From M269 sp964625615 (GTDB taxonomy: Bacteria; Pseudomonadota; Gammaproteobacteria; Enterobacterales; Alteromonadaceae): DNA of 64,000 bases. Positions 27,144-36,415 of this stretch are shown here, one piece after another. A program made the position numbers and the translations under genes. Under the pieces are notes generated by a model. It did no database searches. It was not told the DNA's origin and saw nothing but the letters and a program-made list of their open reading frames with translations. Each line of letters opens with the position of its first letter. The stretch's first letter is position 1. The stretch lies in the NCBI GenBank assembly GCA_964625615.1, contig CAZVDU010000001.1, positions 56,749 to 120,748 on the forward strand, written 5' to 3'.

Positions 27144-28085
27144 TTATTGCACTCGGTTAGTGGCGGTGACTTCAAAGAACAGTTTGTTATCTTGGTTAAT
27201 GGCCCATGGATAGCGAGGGACTACACCAAATGCATCATGGATTTTGTTCTGAGAGTAAGCGCCTAATTTATGACTATCAACTCCAATTTTACCTGATATG
27301 GCTCTTTCATTATCTTGGCGGGCAAATTCAAAAAATAGATTAGCGTGGAAGAGTTTGTCCCAAGGCTTTGACGTGTACCAAACACGCTTTCTTCCCTCAC
27401 CTGAATTTTGTGGATTATTGGGTTCTTGGTTAAAGTCTGGCTGTGGCGTAAAAAAATCCAAACCGAAACCTAGTTGTGTGAGGCTATTACGTCGTATTTG
27501 ATTGTATTGGATCGCTAGCGCTGCCGTTTGACCATAATCAGTTGCGCCACCTTTCATAATACTTTCCCGTAAGTCATTGGCAAAAGTCACATGAATCGAG
27601 CTGGCTTTATTTGCCGCTCTTACAATTAATTTTCCGCGCTGTAAGCCAAACTTACTTAATGAGCCAGAAATATTTTCGTCAATAATGCCATAACCAACAC
27701 CGAGAAAGCTTTTCTCAGAACGTTCACGAAAAAGCGGTGCTGCTACTGATTCACTTAACGCAGAACCAAGCAAGTTTGAATTGTCACCAATCCCAACAAG
27801 GCCAAACGCATCATAACCTAAAGACCATCCAGTTGTACCCGCACCAAACCGTTTTATATGCGTTTGTGCCCATATGCCCGCGCCAAATTCGGTGGCTAAA
27901 TTACTCTCAGCAGCTGTACCAAAAGCGAGTAAGCCTATCCGTGAGGTCATATTATGGGTGCCGAAAGTCAGCTCTAAATTAAGTTTTAAGCCACCATGCG
28001 TGTCTGCAGTAGCCCATTTTATTGGCAATAAGGATGTTATTGCTATAAGGGCTAACCAAGGTTTAATTGGGCAAAATGATGCCAT
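27144..28085 (-). CDS. secreted beta-rich protein, possibly polymorphic toxin type 23-like
   Basis: 313 aa. A signal peptide (ITSLLPIKWATA) is followed by a glycine- and aromatic-rich chain of probable beta strands. The segment VTFANDLRES ... GGATDYGQTAALAIQY recalls the FxND ... R/QTAA pattern I associate with the polymorphic toxin type 23 family. An outer-membrane beta-barrel is the main alternative. There is no obvious aromatic C-terminal residue (it ends TNRVQ), which argues against a classical barrel. It is translationally coupled to the LRR lipoprotein. Function open; the family hint is from memory and weak. Confidence 0.45.
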   Translation of the reverse strand: MASFCPIKPWLALIAITSLLPIKWATADTHGGLKLNLELTFGTHNMTSRIGLLAFGTAAESNLATEFGAGIWAQTHIKRFGAGTTGWSLGYDAFGLVGIGDNSNLLGSALSESVAAPLFRERSEKSFLGVGYGIIDENISGSLSKFGLQRGKLIVRAANKASSIHVTFANDLRESIMKGGATDYGQTAALAIQYNQIRRNSLTQLGFGLDFFTPQPDFNQEPNNPQNSGEGRKRVWYTSKPWDKLFHANLFFEFARQDNERAISGKIGVDSHKLGAYSQNKIHDAFGVVPRYPWAINQDNKLFFEVTATNRVQ

Positions 28086-28113
28086 ATGATTTCCCTATAG
28101 TGATTTTGTATTC

Positions 28114-28245
28114 CTAATGTGTATTTATAAATTGCTTTAGAGCATTAAGCTGAGTTGCCTTAGCTCGGTCAATGATAGTTGCAAGCTCAATGAAATCTCG
28201 CTCATTAAAGCTCTTTGTCAGATAGTTAGAGGGCATCATTGTCAT
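28114..28245 (-). CDS. possible small protein (43 aa)
   Basis: An ATG at 28245 opens a 43-codon frame (MTMMPSNYLTKSFNERDFIE...) ending in TAG, lying 37 nt after the GGDEF-EAL gene and on the same strand. The sequence is amphipathic helical and of ordinary composition, without a convincing SD. It may be a real small gene, a truncated remnant or chance. Confidence 0.25.
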   Translation of the reverse strand: MTMMPSNYLTKSFNERDFIELATIIDRAKATQLNALKQFINTH

Positions 28246-28282
28246 ATGATTTTTTACTGAATGGCGCTTCAATGGCTTATCA

Positions 28283-31200
28283 CTATCTCGCATTTTGTTT
28301 TTCCCAAAAATCGTACAAGTTATTTGATGTCATGGGCTTTGCCAATAAGTACCCTTGAACAAAATCACAGTTGTGATGCGCAAGATAATCTAACTGCCGC
28401 TGTGTTTCCACACCTTCTGCTAATACTTGTAGTTTTAAGCTATGTGCCATATTGATGATGGCATGCACTAGGGAACGGTGCGTGTTGTCTTCTTCCAGAT
28501 CAAACATGAAGCTGCGGTCTATCTTAATTAAGTCAAGCGGGAATCGCTTTAAGTAAGCTAACGATGAATACCCTGTGCCAAAATCATCTATGGCAATACT
28601 TACACCAAACTCTCTAATTGCATTGATCGTTTCTACAGCGAGCGATGCGTCTTCCACCAAGGAGCTTTCTGTCATCTCTATTTGCAATAAGTGAGGTGGA
28701 AAATCAGATTCCTTTAATGCTGCATCAATGGTTTTGATCAAGTATTGAGAGTACTTGAAATGTACGGCAGATACATTGACTGCTAACTTGACACGTGGGA
28801 AGCCTTTATCAAGCAGGGATTTCATTTCTTTACAAGCGGTGCTGATAACCCATTGATCAATATCAATAATGAGGTCGCTTTGTTCGGCGATGTCGATGAA
28901 TTTATCGGGACTTATCCAGTCCCCAGCCGCATTACGCCAGCGCAACAAAGCCTCTACGCCTACAATATCGGTTTCGGCGACACCGTATTGAGGCTGAAAA
29001 TTTAAACTGAATTCGCCTGAAGAGAGTGCATTTTTAATGTTCTCTTGCATTTTCGCTCGGCGAACGTGTTCCTGAGCAATAGAGTCGTCAAACAGGACAC
29101 TGGTATTTTTGCCAAGGCTCTTGGCATGATACATAGCCATGTCAGCGGTTTTCATTAATGTATTGCAGTCATCGCCATTGCTAGGATAAATACTGACCCC
29201 TATACTGGTTGAAATCGACATCAGCCGTTCGCCTATTTGAGCGGGTTTGTTAAGGCTAGATATGATTTTATTGGCGATGAGTTTGACTTCCTGTTCATTC
29301 TTGATGTCATTTAATATAATGGTAAATTCGTCCCCACCTAGTCGGGCGACAGTATCTGATTCCCTCACGCAGGTTTTAAGTACTTGGGCCATGTGTTGTA
29401 ACAGCAAGTCGCCATAGTTATGGCCCATCACATCGTTGACAGCTTTAAAGTCGTCAATGTCAAAGAATAGCAATGCAAACTGATTTCCATTGCGTTTGGA
29501 TAATTGTAGCGTTTGATCAATGCGATCGTGGAATAGCCGTCGATTTGGAAGTTCGGTTAAGGTGTCATAAAATGCAAGTTGAGAAATAGTTTCTTGTGCA
29601 TTGTGTAGCTCGGAATTATCTTTAGACGTCCATATGATTTTGATCATTTCTCCTGTATCAGATAGTACAGGAGCGATTGTCTGATAAGCCCAATAGGGAT
29701 TTTTGTCTTTTGGGTTGACGAATATCTCACCTTCCCAACTTTCCCCACGATAAACGACATCTAAGGCTTCTTTAATAATACGCTTTGTCGTTGCTCGAAA
29801 ATCAAATGCGTCAAAAACGTATTTACCTAAAATATCGTTACTTTTAACCTGATTTAATTCGCAAAAATAATTATTAAGGTATTCAATATTTAAGTTCACA
29901 TCGGTTAGTACGATTGCATTTTTACTCTGATCTATTGCTTGCGAAAGATCCGTTAAGCGCTTTTCAGTTTCACTTTTTATCTTTTCAACATTGATATAGG
30001 TCAGTATCTGGCTAATGTCTTTACTCAAGTTTTTGACGAGATCGACTGTTGTATCATCAAAAGCATCATACTCTGAGGCATAGAGTGCAAAACATCCCAC
30101 AGTAACACCGTTTCTTTCCCAAGGCATGACAACCACAGACTTAAAACCTGATGTTAATGCTGCTTGTCGCCAAGGCTCAAAGACCGGGTCTTCTTTAATA
30201 TTATTGACGTAACAAATATCATTTGTTCTAAGAGCAACAGCCATTGGGCCTTTCGCTGTAGCTCCCGAATCGATTTTTATCTGTAGACTCTCAATATAAT
30301 CGCCGTGCTCACCGCTATAAGTCAAAGGAACGACTTTGTTGTCTTCGACAATGCCGAACCAAGCTAGCTCAAATTCACCGGCGCTGATAGCGATATCACA
30401 AAATTCTTTAAGTAATGAAAGTTCGTCCTTTTGTTTGAAAATAGCTTGGTTTGTCAATCTAAGCATATTAAATAGTCGACTCATTAGGCGTAAATTTTGC
30501 TCTGCCAAATGGCGGACAGTCTTATCGTGGCATATATGAACTACTCCAAACCCTCCAACTTCTGAGTTAGCGGCTGAGACTCTTATTTCAAGGTGCTTTT
30601 GTCCACGTGTTACGTCAAATGTTTGTGGTAAAGATTTATTAACAATGGCATGGCAAATAGCGCAGTCTTCGAACTGGACGTTTTGGTCATGAAAGAGATC
30701 ATGCGCATTCATTCTTAATATTGTTTTTTCGTTGTAGTCAGTAAACTTACTGACGCTTGCATTACTTTGTACTATTTCGCCAACACCATTAACAATTGTG
30801 ATGGCGTCAGGTAAGTGATTGTAGGTGTTAAAACTGTTAAGTAATGCTGAAAACGGTTTGGTGAGTGTGTTTTCGACTAAGGCTAGGTATAGCATCCAAA
30901 ATGATAGAAGTTTAGTAAACTGACCAAAGGCTGCAGGTAAGTTGAGTGAGCGCATAGGTGCAGAAAACAAAATTTCTGCAAGTAATGTGAGCGCCAATGC
31001 GGCAACTAGTAATTTATACTCTTTTTTAGATATGGATGACTTTCGATTGTTTTTTCGCCATAACCAATATAGGGCAAAAAACGAGATAGCTATAGTGACG
31101 TATTCTGTAATTGCTGTTAACGACGAATAACTGCCATCTGGGTTGCGTAACATTGGAACTACACCTGCCTTTACCAGAAACAGGATAGAAAAAAGGAGAA

Positions 31201-31603
31201 TAATAGAGGATGAAATTAGCGTGAATGGTTTTACTTTTTTATCTATAAAGCTAACAAATAAAGCCAGTGTAAGCGCTTCTACAAGCCTTGCTGACAGCCA
31301 GAATTGTACCGTAGCGTCATGCCTGATATTAGGCACTTGGTCACTCATTGATGTCAATAAGTGAGCGAGATCAAGGATTGCAACACAGAGGTAACCGGCA
31401 CCAAGAAACATTGAATGACTTGAGAGGGAATATTTAAAAGTACTGAGCGTCGCTATGAAAGCAGCTATGCCGATAAATACTGCGGAAAGTTCTACAACGG
31501 TATGGAAAAGGGTTTGGTTGTAAGTTGCTATTGGTGCAATGGCAAACATAAATATAAAGGGCATCAGAAGCTTGTCGTTTCTGCCATGCCAGACGGTTTT
31601 CAA
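28283..31603 (-). CDS. MASE3-PAS-GAF-PAS-GGDEF-EAL cyclic di-GMP signalling protein
   Basis: 1106 aa. Residues ~10-245 are a seven-helix membrane sensor of MASE3 type (FHTVVELSAVFIGIAAF; LGAGYLCVAILDLAHLL). Then follow PAS (~265-375), GAF (~390-550), PAS with PAC (~565-680), GGDEF (~690-850) and EAL (~865-1100). The cyclase motif RLGGDEF is intact, with an RESD inhibitory I-site five residues before it. The EAL domain keeps EALLRW, DDFGTGYSSL, KIDRSF and EGVET. Both synthesis and breakdown of c-di-GMP are therefore possible; in most such fusions one activity dominates. The signal is unknown. Confidence 0.92.
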   Translation of the reverse strand: MKTVWHGRNDKLLMPFIFMFAIAPIATYNQTLFHTVVELSAVFIGIAAFIATLSTFKYSLSSHSMFLGAGYLCVAILDLAHLLTSMSDQVPNIRHDATVQFWLSARLVEALTLALFVSFIDKKVKPFTLISSSIILLFSILFLVKAGVVPMLRNPDGSYSSLTAITEYVTIAISFFALYWLWRKNNRKSSISKKEYKLLVAALALTLLAEILFSAPMRSLNLPAAFGQFTKLLSFWMLYLALVENTLTKPFSALLNSFNTYNHLPDAITIVNGVGEIVQSNASVSKFTDYNEKTILRMNAHDLFHDQNVQFEDCAICHAIVNKSLPQTFDVTRGQKHLEIRVSAANSEVGGFGVVHICHDKTVRHLAEQNLRLMSRLFNMLRLTNQAIFKQKDELSLLKEFCDIAISAGEFELAWFGIVEDNKVVPLTYSGEHGDYIESLQIKIDSGATAKGPMAVALRTNDICYVNNIKEDPVFEPWRQAALTSGFKSVVVMPWERNGVTVGCFALYASEYDAFDDTTVDLVKNLSKDISQILTYINVEKIKSETEKRLTDLSQAIDQSKNAIVLTDVNLNIEYLNNYFCELNQVKSNDILGKYVFDAFDFRATTKRIIKEALDVVYRGESWEGEIFVNPKDKNPYWAYQTIAPVLSDTGEMIKIIWTSKDNSELHNAQETISQLAFYDTLTELPNRRLFHDRIDQTLQLSKRNGNQFALLFFDIDDFKAVNDVMGHNYGDLLLQHMAQVLKTCVRESDTVARLGGDEFTIILNDIKNEQEVKLIANKIISSLNKPAQIGERLMSISTSIGVSIYPSNGDDCNTLMKTADMAMYHAKSLGKNTSVLFDDSIAQEHVRRAKMQENIKNALSSGEFSLNFQPQYGVAETDIVGVEALLRWRNAAGDWISPDKFIDIAEQSDLIIDIDQWVISTACKEMKSLLDKGFPRVKLAVNVSAVHFKYSQYLIKTIDAALKESDFPPHLLQIEMTESSLVEDASLAVETINAIREFGVSIAIDDFGTGYSSLAYLKRFPLDLIKIDRSFMFDLEEDNTHRSLVHAIINMAHSLKLQVLAEGVETQRQLDYLAHHNCDFVQGYLLAKPMTSNNLYDFWEKQNAR

Positions 31604-31708
31604 AATAAGGACCTTACATATCTATAGGTTACGTCAAAGTGAATTAACTATTCTCTTAGTTAGACCGCTTTTATTATAGTGAAATAATGAAACTCAGCTT
31701 CCTATTCC

Positions 31709-32677
31709 TTAGCGCTGAGCAATAATAACAGCTCTCAACGGTGCTGGCTCTCCTTCAATAGTCTTAGTTGGGTCGCTGGGGTCTAAGAAATCAGATAGTG
31801 ATTGATTTGTCATCCAACGCGTACTTCTTTGCTCTTCAACAGTTGTTGGGCATACATCAATGGTTTGAATATTGTCAAAACCTAATCGCTCTAACCAGTG
31901 TTCTAGTGCGGCAGTACTTGGTATAAACCATACATTGCGCATTTGCGCGTAACGTTCTCCAGCTATCAATACCGTTCTTTCGTCTCCCTCGACAACTAGT
32001 GTTTCTAATACTAATTGACCGCCGGGGCGAAGCAGTTTTTTCAATTGCATTAAAAAGTCGATAGGACTTTTTCTATGGTAAAGAACGCCCATTGAAAATA
32101 CTGTGTCAAAAGCATTTAGTGCCGGCATATCTTCTATACCGATTGGGACAAGGTGTATTCTTGGATCTGGATTGAAATGTTTTATGGCTTGAAATTGGAT
32201 AAGAAATAAATCGGTCGGATCGATGCCGACGACCAAAGATGGATCCTGTGCTAGCATGCGCCACATGTGGTAGCCATTGCCACAGCCGACATCTAGGATG
32301 CTCCTCCCTTCTAATGGCAATATTTGTTTTTCCAGTCGTTCCCATTTCCAATCGGAGCGCCACTCTGTGTCAATATGGATACCGTGAATATGAAAAGGGC
32401 CCTTACGCCACGGCTTAAATTGCAGTAATAAGCCTTCAATAAATTTTTGAGTGTACTCGTCTATATCTTCTTGTGTTCCAAAAGAAACAATATCAGCCAG
32501 TTCAATTGCACTAATGTCTGTTTTGGGAAGTTTTCGAAGTAGCTTGACCCATTTAGCAAACTCCCCATGAGGCTTTTTCTGCCAAGTTGCTATTTGTGCT
32601 GGTAGTGTTTCTAACCATTCACTAAGAGGGGATGTGGCAAGGTGTTGGAACAGAGGTTGGTACCAATCGACTTTCAT
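31709..32677 (-). CDS. cmoB: tRNA U34 carboxymethyltransferase
   Basis: 322 aa. The SAM-binding glycine motif is in ILDVGCGNGYHMWRM (~130), and VVGIDPTDLFLIQFQA and FSMGVLYHRKSP are family signatures. It uses carboxy-SAM made by CmoA to convert 5-hydroxyuridine at tRNA position 34 to 5-oxyacetyluridine, which widens wobble decoding. It lies 14 bp downstream of cmoA, so they form an operon. Confidence 0.96.
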   Translation of the reverse strand: MKVDWYQPLFQHLATSPLSEWLETLPAQIATWQKKPHGEFAKWVKLLRKLPKTDISAIELADIVSFGTQEDIDEYTQKFIEGLLLQFKPWRKGPFHIHGIHIDTEWRSDWKWERLEKQILPLEGRSILDVGCGNGYHMWRMLAQDPSLVVGIDPTDLFLIQFQAIKHFNPDPRIHLVPIGIEDMPALNAFDTVFSMGVLYHRKSPIDFLMQLKKLLRPGGQLVLETLVVEGDERTVLIAGERYAQMRNVWFIPSTAALEHWLERLGFDNIQTIDVCPTTVEEQRSTRWMTNQSLSDFLDPSDPTKTIEGEPAPLRAVIIAQR

Positions 32678-32691
32678 GAGTTATCCCTGTC

Positions 32692-33411
32692 TTATTTTAC
32701 GGCAACAAAAGATGCAAAGTTAAAACACTTAAACCACAATACAACATCACTGAACCCTGTCTTATATAACCTGCTTTTGTGGGTTTTGAAGTCATCAATT
32801 AACATAACATCTTCTAGAGCGGTTCGTTTCTGGCTTATTTCTAACTCACTATAGCCGTTGCTTCGTTTGAATTCGTAATGCAGGTCAATCAATAATTGCT
32901 CGCCTTGGTCCTCAATATGTTTTAATTTTTCGGAGATGACTAAAACGCCGCCGGGCATTAAGCCTTGATATATCTTCTCAATAATTGCTGCGCGCTGTGC
33001 TGGAGGTATGAACTGCAATGTAAAGTTCATAACTACAACGCTCGCGTTTGATATTGATGTATCGGCTATATCTTGACATTGAACATCAATTTGAACCGGC
33101 GCTTTGTAAGCGTTGAGATGCATTTTGCATCTTTCAATCATGGAGGGTGAGTTATCCACGGCAACAATACGGCAATTGTTTGCTTCAATTTGCCGACTAA
33201 TAGACAGGCTTACTGCTCCTAAGGAACATCCAAGATCGTAGATATTACTGCCTTCAACAACATACCTATTAGCGATTTGGCCTATGGTGTCTATTATTGT
33301 TGAATATCCTGGAACAGACCGTACGATCATGTCAGGGAAAACTTCGGCTACGTTTTCATCGAATTCGAACTTAGACACATTTTGTGGATGAGCGTAAATA
33401 TTGTCTTTAAT
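32692..33411 (-). CDS. cmoA: carboxy-S-adenosyl-L-methionine synthase, apparent AUU start
   Basis: Makes carboxy-SAM from SAM and prephenate for CmoB. The core is clear: FDENVAEVFPDMIVRSVPGY and YDLGCSLGAVSLS. The first usual start is GTG 33378, but it has no SD and cuts off conserved residues. The frame upstream continues KDNIYAHPQNVSKFEFDE, matching the DTIYA-type N-terminus of CmoA proteins. It has no ATG, GTG or TTG before a TAA. An ATT at 33411 has AAAGG 7 nt before it, giving 239 aa, close to the normal ~245. I therefore infer AUU initiation; the fallback is GTG 33378 (228 aa). Confidence 0.93.
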   Translation of the reverse strand: MKDNIYAHPQNVSKFEFDENVAEVFPDMIVRSVPGYSTIIDTIGQIANRYVVEGSNIYDLGCSLGAVSLSISRQIEANNCRIVAVDNSPSMIERCKMHLNAYKAPVQIDVQCQDIADTSISNASVVVMNFTLQFIPPAQRAAIIEKIYQGLMPGGVLVISEKLKHIEDQGEQLLIDLHYEFKRSNGYSELEISQKRTALEDVMLIDDFKTHKSRLYKTGFSDVVLWFKCFNFASFVAVK

Positions 33412-33873
33412 AGTAGCGCCTTTACTTTATCATCGTCTTGAAATGGTAGCGGATTTTAGCTGAATTAGAGACCAATACCAATAATGGCGTAACGCATTCT
33501 TAGGTTGAAGACGATGTTTTTGGAATATAACACTTACTTTTAGATCATGAATTATTGATGACAGTGAACAAAGATAAGTGAGCTAGTTATTCGTTGTCAT
33601 AGGAAGTGGTACAGCGTTGCTGAACATGAATCATCATATCTAACTTGTAATTATTGCTTTAAGTATTTGATATACATGTTAAATATTTGATATTTATAGT
33701 AATAAAACAGTTTTCGATATATGTTTCTTATCAATTAGACGGTAACTAATTGATTTTTATGTTGAAGCCATGAGACTAAAGTAGTATTTTTACCTCACAT
33801 ATTTCACCTATTTACTGATTTTCTAATCAATCATAAATTGTTAGGAAAAACTACGTAAGTAACAGGATAAAAA
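33412..33873. other. 462-bp intergenic region between cmoA and the response regulator
   Basis: This AT-rich divergent region must hold both promoters. TATTTGATAT occurs twice, at 33664-33673 and 33684-33693, 20 bp (two helical turns) apart, which could be a tandem regulator site. AACAGGATAAAAA before the ATG at 33874 supplies the SD. I see no RNA gene or convincing ORF. Confidence 0.5.
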
Positions 33874-34512
33874 ATGGCGAAATTCTTAATCGCGGATGAT
33901 CACCCTTTATTTCGTGAAGCATTGGGCGGCGCACTAACTCCATTATTTGAAAACCTTGAGCTTGTCGAGTCTGATTCTCTGGAAACGACAATGCAGGTAT
34001 TGAACGATAATCCTGATGTTGAATTGATTTTGCTTGACCTCCAAATGCCTGGTTGTGATGATTTTTATGGTTTATTGAATGTTGCCGAAGAATTTCCTCA
34101 AATACCTATTGCTGTTGTATCTGCGACAGAGTCAATTAAAGTTATTGCTCGTGTTATGGGGTTTGGTGCCAAAGCATTTATTACTAAATCTACGCCATCT
34201 GTAGAGATTGCTGAAGCAGTCAATGCGGTGCTTAATGGCGAAACTTGGCTACCCGAAAGTGTTCGAGAAAAACTTGAAGATCACGAAGATGAAGATGTCA
34301 TTATTTCGAATAAAGTGGCTTCTTTAACGACCAAGCAATTCCAAGTGTTGAAGTTGCTTCAAGCAGGGTTACTCAATAAACAAATAGCGCATGACCTCAA
34401 TATCACCGAGGCAACGGTAAAAGCACACATTAGCGCTATTTTTAGGAAACTATCCGTTAACACAAGGACACAAGCTGTATTGATGGCAGAAAAAATTCAG
34501 CTAGACGAATAG
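33874..34512 (+). CDS. LuxR/NarL family response regulator
   Basis: 212 aa. Receiver domain ~1-120 with acidic pair DD (~8-9), phosphoacceptor aspartate in ILLDLQMPG (~53) and conserved lysine in FITKST (~104). The C-terminal LuxR-type HTH is ~145-205 (LTTKQFQVLKLLQAGLLNKQ, ATVKAHISAIFRKL). It is a DNA-binding output regulator. No histidine kinase is adjacent, so it is an orphan. ACAGGA lies 7 nt upstream of the start. Confidence 0.92.
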   Translation: MAKFLIADDHPLFREALGGALTPLFENLELVESDSLETTMQVLNDNPDVELILLDLQMPGCDDFYGLLNVAEEFPQIPIAVVSATESIKVIARVMGFGAKAFITKSTPSVEIAEAVNAVLNGETWLPESVREKLEDHEDEDVIISNKVASLTTKQFQVLKLLQAGLLNKQIAHDLNITEATVKAHISAIFRKLSVNTRTQAVLMAEKIQLDE

Positions 34513-34575
34513 TTAGTATTTGGTGCATGAACTTCGTTAATCTAGATGTTTGTTGAGTAAGGCTCTCGTAATTAG

Positions 34576-35571
34576 ATGATAGATCCCAATATCCCGCTGG
34601 TTGATCTACATCGTCATCTAGACGGCAATATCAATCCTGAAACCATTTGGGACCTTTCCCATAAACATGACGTGAATTTGCCTGTTGGCACATTAAGCGA
34701 ATTATGCGCATTGACTCAAATTCAAGATAAAACAAGCGATTTACTTGCGTTTTTAACCAAGCTTGATTGGGGGGTAGCTGTTCTCGGTGATTTAGACGCT
34801 TGTTACCGTGTTGCTTATGAAAACTTAATTGATGCAAAAGAACAAGGCTTAGATTACGTAGAGCTGCGCTTTTCGCCTTATTTTATGGGACGTGCATTTG
34901 ATTTACCTTTGGAAGGCTTAGTTGAAGCCATTGCTGAAGGTGTAAAAAACGGGATGGCGGAGACTGGTGTTAGTGCCAACCTTATTGGAATTTTAAGCCG
35001 TACCTTTGGTGTTCAAAGCTGTCAGAAAGAGCTTGATGCTCTGTTAAGTCAAAAAGACAAGATAGTTGCTTTGGATTTGGCTGGCGATGAACTTAACTAT
35101 CCGGCACACCTTTTCAAAGCACATTTTGAACGCGCCAGAGAGGCAGGGTGGGAAATAAGTGTGCATGCTGGTGAAGCTGACGGCCCAGCAAGTGTTTGGA
35201 ACGCGATTAAGCTACTCGGAGCAACTCGAATAGGTCACGGCGTTTCTGCAATACAAGATGATCGTCTGATTGATCACATGTTAGAAAATGATATTGTGAT
35301 TGAGTCATGCCCCACTTCCAATTATCAGACTGCAACGGTTAAGAATTTGTCGCAACACCCAATGCCTGAATTCCTAAAGCGAGGCCTCAAAGTGACCCTT
35401 AATACAGACGATCCAGGTGTGTCTGATATAGACATTAATCATGAATATGATGTTGCTCATAAAATACTGGGTCTCAGTGAATCGGACTTGTCACGTATTC
35501 AAAGAAACGGTATTGAAGCGGCTTTTGTGTCAACAGAAGAAAGAAAGCGACTTTGGTCTCTATATGAATGA
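34576..35571 (+). CDS. add: adenosine deaminase
   Basis: 331 aa. Zinc and catalytic motifs are all present: HRHLDGN (HxH, ~12-14), HAGEADGP (~207, zinc histidine and catalytic glutamate), GHGVSA, SCPTSN and NTDDPGVS (zinc aspartate). It deaminates adenosine or deoxyadenosine to inosine in purine salvage. Adenine deaminases of the same superfamily are the main alternative. The stop overlaps the ATG of the sulfurtransferase gene (ATGAATGA). Confidence 0.9.
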   Translation: MIDPNIPLVDLHRHLDGNINPETIWDLSHKHDVNLPVGTLSELCALTQIQDKTSDLLAFLTKLDWGVAVLGDLDACYRVAYENLIDAKEQGLDYVELRFSPYFMGRAFDLPLEGLVEAIAEGVKNGMAETGVSANLIGILSRTFGVQSCQKELDALLSQKDKIVALDLAGDELNYPAHLFKAHFERAREAGWEISVHAGEADGPASVWNAIKLLGATRIGHGVSAIQDDRLIDHMLENDIVIESCPTSNYQTATVKNLSQHPMPEFLKRGLKVTLNTDDPGVSDIDINHEYDVAHKILGLSESDLSRIQRNGIEAAFVSTEERKRLWSLYE

Positions 35572-36406
35572 GGTCTCAGGCGCTCTAGTTGATGTGCAAT
35601 GGCTGAAGTATCAGCTAAGAAACAATGATGACTTAGTGTTATTGCATACGTCGATGGCTAACCCAATAGCAGGTGAATCGCCTGTTATTGGAGAGTGTGT
35701 TATTCCAACAGCCATGCACTTTGATTTTGAGCAAGAGTTTTGTGATCTTGCTAGTGATTTGCCTCACACTATGCCGTCCGCTGAAACTTTTGAAACCCAT
35801 GCTCGATTGATGGGCATTGATAAAAATTCGACAATAATTGTCTATGACGACCATGGTATTTATTGCTCTCCAAGGGTTTGGTGGATGTTCAAAACGATGG
35901 GACATCAACAGGTTTATGTGTTGAATGGCGGTTTGCCCGCTTGGGCCAAACATGGTTTTGATTGTCAATCAGGGTTTTCTGAAGTTGCTAAAGAGGGCAA
36001 TTTTAACGCTATTTCAGTACAAGGTTTGATGCTTGATTTAAAGTCATTGCTGTTAGTCAAAGAAACACCTGGTGTTGACGTTGTCGATGCGCGTAGTGCG
36101 GGGCGTTTTTACGCTAACGAACCTGAACCTAGAGTCGGTGTTCGCGGCGGGCATATCCCTAATTCAAAAAATATCCCGTTCAACAATGTACTAAACAATG
36201 AGGAAATGAAATCAACGGATGTATTATTGAGTCTGTTTAAGGAACAGGGCTTAGGCATGGATAGAAAGTTGATTTTCAGTTGTGGTTCTGGTGTTACAGC
36301 GTGTATTTTAGCGTTGGCAGCTTATCAGGTTGGCTACACTAACATAGCCGTTTATGATGGCTCTTGGAGTGAATGGGGAGCGAATGACGCTTTGCCAATA
36401 GAATAG
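35564..36406 (+). CDS. sseA: sulfurtransferase (3-mercaptopyruvate sulfurtransferase type, two rhodanese domains)
   Basis: 280 aa from ATG 35564, which overlaps the add stop by 8 nt; the longer frame upstream lies wholly inside add. An N-terminal inactive rhodanese domain (~10-130) precedes a catalytic domain (~150-278), with the active cysteine in FSCGSGVTACILALA. CGSGVT is the mercaptopyruvate sulfurtransferase loop rather than the CRxGxR/T loop of thiosulfate rhodaneses. DARSAGRFYANEPEPR is the family segment. It transfers sulfur from 3-mercaptopyruvate to thiol acceptors or cyanide. Confidence 0.9.
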   Translation: MNEVSGALVDVQWLKYQLRNNDDLVLLHTSMANPIAGESPVIGECVIPTAMHFDFEQEFCDLASDLPHTMPSAETFETHARLMGIDKNSTIIVYDDHGIYCSPRVWWMFKTMGHQQVYVLNGGLPAWAKHGFDCQSGFSEVAKEGNFNAISVQGLMLDLKSLLLVKETPGVDVVDARSAGRFYANEPEPRVGVRGGHIPNSKNIPFNNVLNNEEMKSTDVLLSLFKEQGLGMDRKLIFSCGSGVTACILALAAYQVGYTNIAVYDGSWSEWGANDALPIE

Positions 36407-36415
36407 GAAAGCCTG

